DNA of 64,000 bases from Lytechinus pictus. Its lineage: Eukaryota > Echinodermata > Echinoidea > Temnopleuroida > Toxopneustidae. The notes under the pieces were generated by a model. It ran no database searches. It saw only the letters and a list, made by a program, of their open reading frames with translations, and had not been told where the DNA came from. Below are positions 9,930-20,495 of this stretch, in pieces (position 1 is the stretch's first letter; each line of letters starts with the position of its first letter). The translations under genes were made by a program, and so were the position numbers. The stretch spans positions 62,986,920 to 63,050,919 of the forward strand of contig NC_087247.1 in NCBI RefSeq assembly GCF_037042905.1, written 5' to 3'.

Positions 9930-12900
9930 TCCTCTCCCTCCTGTCTTCTACCCCTCACCTCCCCCCTCTTATAATATTGTAAAACGTAATATTTTCTCAC
10001 ATGATCCATCAGTTTGTTTTGTCAAGTGCACAAAATTGTTTGTATTTATTTCTAAACTAAATTATTATTACGACCCAATATTTATTTGTTGTAATTTTGT
10101 AATGTAACTAAGATAGGGGCTTGCCTCTTGTACAAGCTTTGCTTTTTTTCTTTTACTTTAAAATACAAATGTCATTTGAGATAACTTTATTTACTGAATC
10201 GTGTTCCTTAAATCTATGATTATGTTAGATATGATATCTATATATATTGTATTTTGTCTTGTAGTATTTTCGACCTTGTAATGTTATGTTCATCATGTTA
10301 TGTACAATTGTGAAAAGGAAATAAATAAATCAAATCAAATTAAATTAATTCTTTATATTAAAGTTATGAAGCCAAAATATTAATATACTACCACTATTTT
10401 TAATGTATGATATAGTGAATTAATTATTTACAATACTGTTATGGAACAAAAATGTCCATCAGGCGGTAAATTTATCTCTTGTGTTTTTTTTTTGTGAGGG
10501 TGGGGGCATGTATGGTTTGGATTATGCCCATCCCCACTAAAACTGTATTTAATACATGTGCATCTGCTTTTCAGTTGATCAGTTGTTTATATCATATTTA
10601 TTCTCGTTTTAAAAAATGTCATTGGACACACTTTGATTTATTATTCATATATTTTGTAGCAACAGACCCCTCTCTAACTAAGAATACTAGTGTTTAAGAT
10701 TATTACTGTTTGATATAAAGTTTATATATATGTTTTATTCCTGTGGATGTTACCTTATAATGTAAGTCCAGGTCGGGGAGGAAAGCCTGCGGGCTATAGT
10801 AATTTCTTTCCCAGGCAACTTGGACTTGTACTGTAATCATCCCTGTTCATTTTGTCATTGTAGGCCCTATATTCTCATTTAAACTGATTAATTGTAAACT
10901 TTTTTTTGTTGAAATGCCGAATAAAATAATGATAAAGAAAAAGAAGAAAAGGATTGAAGAAGAAGAAAAAGAAGAAGGCGAAGAAGAAGAAGAAAGAAGA
11001 GGAAGAAGAAAAAAAGAAGAGGAAGTAGAAGATAACAAAAAAGCAAAAGAAAGGGAACTAAAACTGAGACCTCCATTAAAAAAACAAGAAGATGAAGAAA
11101 AATATTATTTTTTTAAAGAAGCGATGGAAGAGCTAGGAGAATATGGAACATTATCAAAATCTATAGGATGTGGGATCGGGGGTCACCTGCATAATATAAT
11201 TGAGTCAAGAATATTGTTTTGTTATTAATATCATTGTGCTGATGCTGATACTTGGGTTAGTCGAAAGTCATTAAAAATTGGAAATACATAATAATGTTCT
11301 GAGTACCATGTCAGGCTATAATCGTGTCTATATTGTTCAAAGAAAGTTGTTCTGTTTGTTTTCAAAGTATAAAATTACTACCAACAAGTCCAACATGTAT
11401 TTTTACATCTATCTCCATTTTGAATATTTTCACCTATCAGGATTCTGCACAACGTCAAAGATATTGGTGTAAGAAATGTTCATCTCCCAGCCTCCCCCTT
11501 TCCCATTTTATTTTTTAATTCTCTCTCCCCTACTCGTTACCTAATTTTCTTTCTTTTTCACTTTCTTCTCCTTTTCCTCTTCACCAGTTTATATCTCACT
11601 TGCGTTTTTTATGAGTGTTTTTTCTTCTCAATTTCTCTTCGACCTCATTCCCCCCTCTTTTATTTTTATATGCATGTCCACTCCTTGCATTTCCCTCCTT
11701 CATGCAGTATTCCCTTTTCATCTTTCGACTAATCTCCCTTCTCTCTTTTCTTTTAATATTCAGCCTCAATTGCCTTTCCGTATATAGGCCTACTCTACTC
11801 GTTTCTTTTCCATTTCTTCCATTTATATAATTTTTTTTCACTCCCTTGCAAATACCAAGAAAGAGAAAATACGAAAATTATCATCACTATCGGGGTTTCT
11901 TATCATCATTTTTTCATCATCAAATTCTGATAAAGGGTACTCGTCATCCTGTGAGTGTCACTAAATTTATTCTCACTATTCTACTTCCTTTAATAGCATC
12001 CTGTATAGGCCCTGTGCATCTTGAAAATTCTTCTATTCTCCGTTTACCTGGGAAAAGAAATGGAACAAAGATCATCAACAATAATGGTATATTTAAAAAT
12101 ATCACTAAAAAATTAAGGCACACACACAAACCCGCCCCAAAAGATATTGTTAAAAAAATATTTTACTTGGCCCCACAACCTACTTAAATCATATAATCAT
12201 GATTATGTGACATTAATTACGACGAATAGGCAACCCCTTCGGAATCAATCACAATTTTTTTCTTCAATTTTATCTTGTAACCAAAAGATATTAGAAAATC
12301 ATAACATAGTTACACTGTCAAGAGAGGAATTCCATCATGAGAAGAAGAAATATCCTGACAAACACAAAACAAAACGAGAAAATGCCAATTAAGGTAGTGA
12401 TTGTTTCCGGGTGTATAAGCCTATAAGAAGGGTGTCATAGGGGAGTAAAAAAAAAAAAAATCGAAATTGCATGCATGCCCCCCCCCCCAATAAAATAAAA
12501 GGATTATATAATATGATTGACAATAATTGAACGATGAATATATTAATGCTAATTTACATGATACTAGAAAATTATAACAAAAGATCTAGGTTAATATTCG
12601 AAAAATAACCTACCTGCATGCCATCATCAAAATGCGGGATGGATATAGGCCTAGCTTTATCACTATTTTCAAATTCATTTATTTCATTTCCTACTGCAGC
12701 AGGAAAAATAAAATGCATAATTTAATTTCCGATATTTTCATATTTTTCCCAAAAATGTTGAGGCAAATATTACATTTCTTATGAAAGTTTGAATTCACCC
12801 CAACATTATCATTTCAAAATTCAGGCCCATGTTGATAAAAATTGCTTCATTCTAGAATACTGACTCATCGATTGCACAAATTCAAATAAAATATCTAGCT

Positions 12901-13140
12901 CTTCTCAATTTAAAAACAATTGATAAAACTGAAAATAAATTGCCTAGATTTGAGACTTCTTATTATTATCCTTCAGTAAATCTAGCGAAAAAATATTCTA
13001 GAATCAGGCAGACTGGTATAATAAACATGCCATTTTTCCATGAAAAGTTTGTGTCAACATATTCCTACAGCTAGGTCCAATAATCGTAGTTGATTTTTAC
13101 TATAATTATAACTGAGAATGAAAAAAATAATAAATAATTC
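9930..13140. other. AT-rich interior of the 7.8 kb insertion, non-coding
   Basis: No recognised gene. It contains a Lys/Glu-coding purine tract at 10930-11040 (AAGAAGAAG-type repeats) and a small inverted pair around 10763-10830 (AAGTCCAGGT and ACTTGGACTT). Pyrimidine-rich tracts occur at 11490-11840, with short A and C runs near 12450-12490. Open frames here are by-products of low complexity. Confidence 0.5.
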
Positions 13141-13242
13141 TAGAATCTAGACTACGCATGCTACGTGCATGAGCTGAGTTATCGATTCCAGCTGTCCGAA
13201 AACTTAAAGGAAAATCCGAAAACGATCAGCTGGCGGAAAAGG

Positions 13243-13259
13243 TGACGTAATTTACGTCA
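13243..13259. promoter_or_regulatory. Palindromic CRE-like site
   Basis: TGACGTAATTTACGTCA is a perfect 17-bp palindrome containing two outward TGACGTAA half-sites of the bZIP (CREB/ATF) type. It sits in a locally GC-richer, CpG-containing stretch (13140-13560) that is related, in inverted orientation, to 8740-8870. Function is unproven. It may simply be part of a subterminal transposon sequence. Confidence 0.4.
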
Positions 13260-13571
13260 GGAATGTTATTGCAATGGCAGCGGTGTAACGAAGGTAGGCC
13301 GTCATCTCGTCTTTCCAATAATCCTTCAAAAATGCAGAGCTATGATCAGCAAGAAGTGTGAAAATGTGAATTTTCGACGACGGTTAATTTTAGCCATCGG
13401 CGCTAATCTAGGAGCAAAGGGAAAAAAGGTCAGTGAATTGGATATTTGAGCGTAAAATTTCGGATTTTGCCGGGGAGTTCCAAACGGGACTAACTGGCAT
13501 ACTGTGCGCAAAATTCTACGTTCCAGCCTAGCGCGCATTTGTGTGCGTATAATTGACTAACGCGCTCATTC

Positions 13572-16364
13572 TATACACAACAAAAAAAGTAAGTCCCCCC
13601 TTAAACAAACATCAATAATTTCCGAACCAATGCGAGTTTTTAATATATTTTTACATGAGCGTGTAGGTAATTTTATAAGCTACCCTCTGAGTAAACGTTA
13701 TGGACGTATTTCACGTCATGCTTCAGTGAGCACCGTCAGAAGGCAAAAATGTCACTTTTCAAAAGTCACAAGCCAAATATCATGACTTTGATTCCATTTT
13801 ATTGGAACTTATTCCACATTCTCATCATAAAAAATAGTCAGAAGGCTTGTAAAAGGTATACCCAGTTGTTGTGTGTCCGGACAGGTTGTGTGTCCGGACG
13901 ATCAATTTAGAAAGTCATTTGGAAAAAATTACAAGTGAAGTTTCATCAATTTTTATTACAAAATGTTAGGAAATATAATAGAGAACAAAATAGAAGATGA
14001 TTACAACTATCGAATTCATATTTTTAGTGCAATCCAAAGACAAAAAAGAAGGCCTCAAAATATAAACTGTCCGGACACCCGACCCCCCATCCTACCGGTA
14101 TGGCAAGTTCCCCAAAGTCTGCGCAGTCCCCCTTGTCTGCGCACACGCGTATCTGCGCGATTCTAGTAAAAGAAGATACGCAACGAGCACAAACTTTACA
14201 CAATCATGCAATACATAGACAGGTATTCATAAAAAAATCCGACTCAAAATGGTGGAAAAATAATGAATTTAGGGCATTTCATGTGACGGCCTCAAAATGC
14301 AGCCTTTCTCATCAAAATCCCCGAATCGTGTGCAAAGTGAATGAGTGCGCAGACATGGGGTACCATTTTTTTCTCAATCTGAAAATGACTGCCCAAGGTT
14401 TTTTCAAGAAAATCCTATAGTTTCTTTCATTTTTTAATGAGAAATTTGGTACACTTACTTTTAATAATATAAGGAATATTATTACCTGAAAGATTTTGTG
14501 AAATAAGAAGAAATTCATGTTAAATCTTAACTCAAATTGTTAGGTGCGCAGACTTGGGGCCCACCATCATACTCTCTAAAAGACGATAAAACTTTTTTGG
14601 CTAAATTTCACGGTTGAATAAACACAAGTCCAAATTTGCTATAATTGGATTTTTTACACATTTATATCAATAAAAATGATAGAATATGATGACAGTTATT
14701 TTTGGAAGAGTTTCTTTAACAATATTCATCGTTTCACGGTTCAATGAACATTTATTGAAAACAAAAAATAAGATTTTCAAATATCATAGGCAAGTAATGT
14801 TTCATTTTCGGAACTGAAAATGATCTTTTCTCAATTTTTTCGTTATGTTCATGACCAATTAACATGCTTCAATGATTCAAAGGCGTTTAATTAAATATCC
14901 ACGCTTGAATGAACATGTGGAATGCGATTAGCTCTTTTTTACGTTATTGGAAAAAATGCAATTTGTTACTATGGATATCTGTCAAAAACCTCCTTGCATA
15001 GTTCATTTGATTTGATTTTTATGAAAATCCCGATGTTTGATGCATCAGTGAGCACACAATTTTCGAAAATTATGCAAATGAGAAGAAAGTTCAAGGCCTT
15101 GGCCCCACTCTGTGTCGTATCGAATGGTTATTTTGGTGTGCGCGCCTTTTGGAGAGTGTTACTCTGAAGCCATGTACGAAGTTTCATGAAATAATTGTTG
15201 GCAGAAGTAACAAAAACCGTCCATGAAACAAACCCTCATTTCATATTTGTTAAAATTTTGACTTCGTCTCTCATAGACTTGTGTACATTATGGGTGCACA
15301 TGTTTAAGAATAAGTAACCCCTTATTCAATATGGTGGAACTTTTTTTCAAGGCTGTCTTTAGCAATGTCATTTGGCAGTAATGTTTATCAACCTATGGGC
15401 AGAATTCTGTGCAAAAATGAAATCGATTTGTTTATTTATGGATGAGTGAGCATGCATCAAAGTGGGAAAAATTGGTGTTTTCAATGTCACAGACTCATTT
15501 TAAAGGGTAATAAAGTGAATATTTGGGGCAAATTCGGTTTCAAATGTTACTTTAATTGCTATTGTTTTTATCATCCATCCTTTCTATCACCACACACTTT
15601 CCGAACTTTAAACATTTTCATGGTTGAGCGAGCACATTCGAAAACTTAGGAATGAATACTCTTTATACTGCATAAATGTATTCTTTTCCTAACAATTTCT
15701 CATGATCAGTTTAATTTATGGACAAATCAGTGGTGGATCCAGAATTATAAAATGGGGGAGGGGCCTTTAATCGGGGAAGCCACCAACATTTTCAAATTTT
15801 AACATGATTTACCAAGTTGTAGAGGATACTACCATAAACCCCTATGATGCGTCACAATACAGGGGCTGGGGAAGGGTTTTCAAAGGGGGGGGGGGCTGAC
15901 CATGCAACAAATCACAATCATATGGTCATTTTTACATTTTTGTACATGCTTTTGGAAAAAAGTGGGGGGACTGAAGCCCCCCGTCCAGCCCCCCCCCTGC
16001 TTCCGCGGCCCCTGCAATACATTGTACTCACTCAACCATGAACATATGATATCAAAATTGTGTGTGGAGTGGCTAAATGATGGATAGTAAAAACAGCATA
16101 ACACCATAAAATTCACCTAAAGACAACATTTGCCCAACTTTGTATTTGCACAATCTGAAAAACGACTCGTGACTTTCAAAAATGGTCATTTTTAATTCAA
16201 TCTTTAATTACTCATGCATGACTCAACCGATCAATCTTATTTTTCCCCAGGAGTTGCTTAATGAGTGTAGAAAACCACCTACGGAATATCATATCTCAAA
16301 ATAATTCCGTTCAAAAGTTACAGCAATTTGATTTAGGGGGGACTTACTTTTTTTGTTGTGTATA
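13572..16364. repeat. 2.8 kb segment bounded by perfect 29-bp inverted repeats
   Basis: 13572-13600 and 16336-16364 are exact reverse complements (core ACAACAAAAAAAGTAAGTCC). Between them a diverged motif of the form GGTTGAATGAACAC recurs many times, near 13714, 14619, 14742, 14849, 14901, 15041, 15441, 15624 and, inverted, near 16022 and 16210. The spacing is irregular. No protein family was recognised. It may be a nested element or the subterminal part of the larger insertion. Confidence 0.55.
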
Positions 16365-16423
16365 TATCGATCAGAAGCGAGACGTCAAAATCAGCCGCTG
16401 TCCGAATACTGGCATGAATACGG

Positions 16424-17318
16424 TAATTATAACTCCACAACTGTAAGTTGCTTTTCAACCAAACTTGGATGGTATATGGACTTGGGGGACCTGCATGTTA
16501 TGCTGCAGTCGGAGGTCACATGGTAAGGTCAAAGGTCATTTTCAGGTCAACGTTAAAGTTTACATGCAAGACTCTCTTATGACACCAAACTCCGCAACCG
16601 TAAGTCACTTTTCAACCAAACTTGGATGGTAGATGGACTTTGGGGACCTGCATGTTATGCTGCAGTCGGAGGTCACATGCATGGTAAGGTCAAAGGTCAT
16701 TTTCAGGTCAACGTTAAAGTTTACATGCAAGACTCTTATGACACCTAACTCCATAACCGTAGGTCACTTTTCAACCAAACTTGGATGGTAGATGGACTTT
16801 GAGGACCTGCATGTTATGCTGCAGTCGGAGGTCACATGGTAAGGTCAAAGGTCATTTTTAGGTCAACATTAAAGTTTACATGCAAGACTCTTATGACACC
16901 TAACTCTGCAACCGTAAGTCGCTTTTCAACCAAATTTGGATGGTAGATGGACTTGGGGGACCTGCATGTTATGCTGCAGTCGGAGGTCACATGATAAGGT
17001 CAAAGGTCATTTTCAGGTCAACGTTAAAGTTTACATGCAAGACTCTCTGACACCTAACTCCGCAACCGTAAGTCACTTTTCAACCAAACTTTAATGGTAG
17101 ATGTACTTAGGCGACCTGCATGTTATGCTGCAGTCGGAGATCACATTGTAAGGTCAAAGGTCATTTTCAGGTCAACATTAAAGTTTACGTACAAGGCTCT
17201 TAGGACAAGTGTTATTCTCTCCCAATCATTTCACAATGAAGTTTCGATACAATTCTTTTGCGTGCCCTCGCAAATCACGATATTTCTGGTTATTTTCATA
17301 AGTGGGCGAAGCACAAAA
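16424..17318 (+). repeat. Right part of DR1 tandem-unit element, copy 1 (five units)
   Basis: Tandem units of about 155 bp each carry AACTTGGATGGTAGATGGAC, CTGCATGTTATGCTGCAGTC and a perfect AGGTCAAAGGTCA (16526, 16687, 16842, 16997, 17151). The array ends in a shared tail (GCGTGCCCTCGCAAATCACG) and the terminal motif GTGGGCGA. The same tail closes the copy at 37565-38687. The outer ends GTCTCGCCCAC and GTGGGCGAGAC are inverted repeats, so the whole behaves like a DNA-transposon-type element that houses a minisatellite. Confidence 0.85.
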
Positions 17319-17339
17319 TCGCTTTTGCCTTGTTTTCAT

Positions 17340-18160
17340 AAGGAATCTAAAATCATTCAAAAACCTTGAGGACCCCATGTCTGATATTTTTTAATATTTT
17401 GACATATACTTCTACAGACATGGAGCCTTGACACTCTTTCCCTAGATAGGTAGGACAACGAAAATTGTCAGCATTATTGTAAAAAACATTGCTCAAAACT
17501 TACCCCAAATATTCCTAAATAGTGAAAAATAAGGCTTAAATGCTTCATAAAATGTGTCTGGAAATGCATACAACATTGTGGCCCATCCCCATAGGCTATA
17601 TACTGTAGTGGCTGAAAATGGGCAGTTTTAAGTCTTTATGCTGACCTAGACTGTTTGAACCTCTGTGAGCTGCCATGGAAACATGTCACATTGATAGATA
17701 ATCAACTTGGCTACCAGAAAATGTGAAGATGTTGCTACATTTCACTACATTGTGCACTCAAAATATAAAATGAAAATTTGAGGCAAATCCACCCATTGAC
17801 TTTTTTGACACATGTCTACAGCACAAATCTGGTGCCATTACCCACCCGGATGGATTTCCCTAGGAAATCCATAGTTAGAGGGTGAAATCGGTTTGTAGGG
17901 GTGAATTTTATTTATCTATGAACCTTGCGCCTAATGCGTATAAAGGGATAAAAATTATTTCACTATAAATGGTAAAAATGAGACGTTTCTTACCACACCA
18001 ATCTCCTGTAGATCCCTCGATCCGTTTGTCAACAAAGCAAAGACAATAGGCCTGACCCTTGAACCGCTTCGTTATGACGTACATCCGGTTAGTGATGCCG
18101 TTTTGAAGAACAATTTATAAATAAATATTATTTCACAAATACTAAAATTTAATACGTGAT
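17340..18160. other. Non-coding stretch
   Basis: No gene or repeat family recognised. Near 18090 the sequence TGACGTACATCCGG joins a CRE-like half-site and an ETS-like core, which would suit a promoter, but no coding exon could be attached to it. Confidence 0.3.
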
Positions 18161-18179
18161 TATAAATAATTAGTAGATA

Positions 18180-19475
18180 CTACTAAAAATGCATATATTC
18201 TTTTGTCGATAGTTATCGATGTCGATAAAATATTTTTAGCGTGATATCGCCAGAGCATTTTCTTAACGATAACAGCCCTACCTTGACTCTTCAACCATGG
18301 CTTGGAGTATTCCAAAAATCTACCATGGTAGCCAGACTTCTCATCACCACCTCGAGATATCGCTTTGCAGACTGTTCGGACGAGCCTGGTTGTGCCAGAT
18401 TCTGTTGATTTCCTAAATGACTTGTCAAAGACAGGTGCTTCTTTACCAAAAAACCCTTGTTGAGTTTCACAATGGGATGCCGATGATACCTCAGCCAAGT
18501 GGACAAGTGCATGGAGACCACTAAAGAAGTTACATAACTTTCCCAAAGACAACTTCTCATTCTCAGAAAGCAAGTCATAATTTTCAACAGTCTGTGGGAG
18601 AATTTCCTTGCGATATTCTTCTAACAAATGATTGAACTTCTGCTGGGTACTTGCTCTGTCTGACATGGTAGAATATATATTCGGCAAAATCTTCTAGTTG
18701 TGTCATTTGCACTCAAGGAAACTTCTTCAATATCTTCAAGTATGTCTTTAAATGTATTGAGGACATCTGTTTTAACAACAGATTATCTTGGTTTAGATGT
18801 GAATAGGGTATTGCCTTTGGTAATGTTCTGGACCTTGTCTGTATTGTGGGTAACACTACTTCTCTTTGCACTGCTGTTGATGTGGGCACTGCTGGTGATG
18901 TTTTGAAACTTATATGTTTTCTTGAAGTTCTGTAACTTTTTCCTGTATGCAGTTTTTGAGGGGTTTTGGTGAGCTGGGATAGCACGTGATGCCATTAGTA
19001 TTTCCAATGATTCAGTTTGACATTTGGAAGTTATGAGTTCTAGTAATTCTTTATTTCTCATTTTGTTTCAAGTTTTCTTCATTCATCTTTACTACTGGTA
19101 GGTCAGCATGATGTCTCCCAATGCCTGGTACTCAGGTGTCGCAGGTTCATCAGAGAATCTTTTAAGTAACATTTTGATTGCAAAAGAATAACCTGTATGT
19201 TCTAGCCAATCTTCTACTGCCCTCTCTTTGTATTCAAATGTTGGATCAGACATTGATGTGTCCAGTGAGAATAAAAATTCTCTCATAATATACCTTTCAT
19301 CTATTTTTGCAGTCTTTTGTGAAGCAACTGCACTGAGAAGTGCTGTTTTTTAATGAGAATCCTTGAAAGTTTGTGAAACAACATAGTACAGTCTATCCGT
19401 TCTGTTTGAATGGACTTTTGGATTTATCAAGGATTTTAAAGCGGAAGACATGATGGCAGACTCAACACTTGTTTG
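18180..19475 (-). pseudogene. Broken gene of an unidentified, possibly repeat-borne, protein family
   Basis: Three minus-strand pieces follow one another in different frames. The first begins MSSALKSLINPKVHSNRTDR (about 19450), hits an in-frame TAA after YYVVSQTFKDSH, and continues past it through FLFSLDTSMSDPTFEYKERA and EYQALGDIMLTYQ. The second, 19061-18713, is a basic, Gln/Ser/Lys-rich linker. The third, 18687-18287, contains LLEEYRKEILPQTVENY, LSENEKLSLGKLCNFFSGLH and FGKEAPVFDKSF. The composition is that of a genuine protein. I recall similar proteins as multi-copy families of unknown function in marine invertebrates, but cannot name one. The stop and frame breaks suggest a dead copy. 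Confidence 0.45.
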
Positions 19476-19499
19476 TGTTCCAATAGAAGTTTTATCAAA

Positions 19500-20480
19500 G
19501 CAAAGTTAGGGGTAAAAAAGGGTAGAGAGAGAATAAGTTTGAAACATATGGTGAAATTTACAAAAAAGCATAATTTGAATTATAAATCAAGTTGCAGGCA
19601 TTCATGATGAAAATAAATAAGGCATACAAGGTAAAAGATGTGACCCCTTTCAAATGTTAGGATAGAGTAAAAGTAGTAATAATCTTATTTGCATAACGAT
19701 CATAGTAATACTACCGATGGCAGTAATAACAATAAATATAATAATGATAATATTCATAATAATGATAACAATAATAATCATAATGATTATAGATGCAATT
19801 ATTTCTATCAAAGGAACAAAGAAATTAACAAAAAAAAATTGACACAATAAACTTGAATAACATTGAAATGAATGATATGATATAAATAATATATATCTAT
19901 ATATGTGTTTGAATATAATTTTTGTAACAATTGCCCCCACTCGCCAGACACATTTACCAAATTCACAATGAATGTCAACAATAGCAATATCACAAGGCAA
20001 CATATTTCCTAAGTAAAACACAAACTACAAAATCTATAATTACAGAATGTTATGAGTTAAAACAAGATCCAATAATTCTCATCAATGTCAACAAGATTAC
20101 TAATTTTCCATGTGTGCCTTTGTTATTTTCAAGCTTATGTGATTCCATGCGATTGCATGAATGCAACATTGTATACCATTACATTCAGAAAACTTCAAAC
20201 TTTCTGAAAATATGCATTTTCACTAGGTTTCTCCCCCTCATTCATACAATTTTTTTGTTTTTTATCAAGAAAAAAACGAAAACATATATATGCAAAAATT
20301 AAGACTTATTTTTCTCTGACTTTGAACACCAGGAAAAATGCTCTAAACCCTGGCAATCTTGGTATCAAATGAAAGCTTTAAATATCCCGTAGGGTATGAT
20401 CACCGTCGTCAATGGCCTTATGCAAGTTTGATGTCGTGGAAGTAGTATCAGAGTGCAGAGGTCAGTCAGAAATTTTGTCA
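19500..20480. other. AT-rich non-coding stretch upstream of MTX2
   Basis: Contains ATA/ATG/ACA-rich simple sequence (about 19670-19800) and no recognised gene. The final 100 bases would be the promoter-proximal region if the tentative MTX2 start at 20483 is right. Confidence 0.35.
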
Positions 20481-20482
20481 AA

Positions 20483-20495
20483 ATGGCGGCCTCCA
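20483..20495 (+). CDS. MTX2: MTX2 exon 1 (tentative, MAAS...)
   Basis: ATGGCGGCCTCCA ends in phase 1 before GTGAAT, and so joins exon 2 in frame to give MAASSTGAGGQPQIPDNVEL. The context AAAATGGCGGCC matches the YY1 site that often overlaps the start codon of housekeeping genes. The resulting N-terminus has about the length seen in human. The donor is only moderate, and a start further upstream is possible. Confidence 0.45.

Larger units (their letters stand above)
8595..16423. mobile_element. 7.8 kb insertion with 23-bp terminal inverted repeats
   Basis: The left end CCGTATTCATGCCAGTATTT (8595) and the right end (16401-16423) are inverted copies matching at 22 of 23 positions. The flanking repeat continues on both sides, with ATA shared at the junction (CACATA at left, TTATAACTCC at right), so the segment interrupted a pre-existing repeat. 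No transposase ORF was found inside, which suggests a non-autonomous element or a nested composite. Inside are a MITE (9614-9924), a further 29-bp inverted pair (13572-13600 and 16336-16364) and a pair of related inverted stretches (about 8740-8870 and 13150-13300) sharing CCAGCTGTCCG. A simple TA or 3-bp duplication is possible. Confidence 0.7.

Noticed and set aside
10914..11228. Lys/Glu-rich 104-codon ORF
   Set aside because: It is the translation of an AAGAAG/GAAGAA purine repeat. No start context, splice signal or conserved part outside the repeat.
16424..17200. Regular repeats that might resemble a CRISPR array
   Set aside because: The units are about 155 bp with no unique spacers, in an intron-bearing animal genome; this is a minisatellite inside a transposon.
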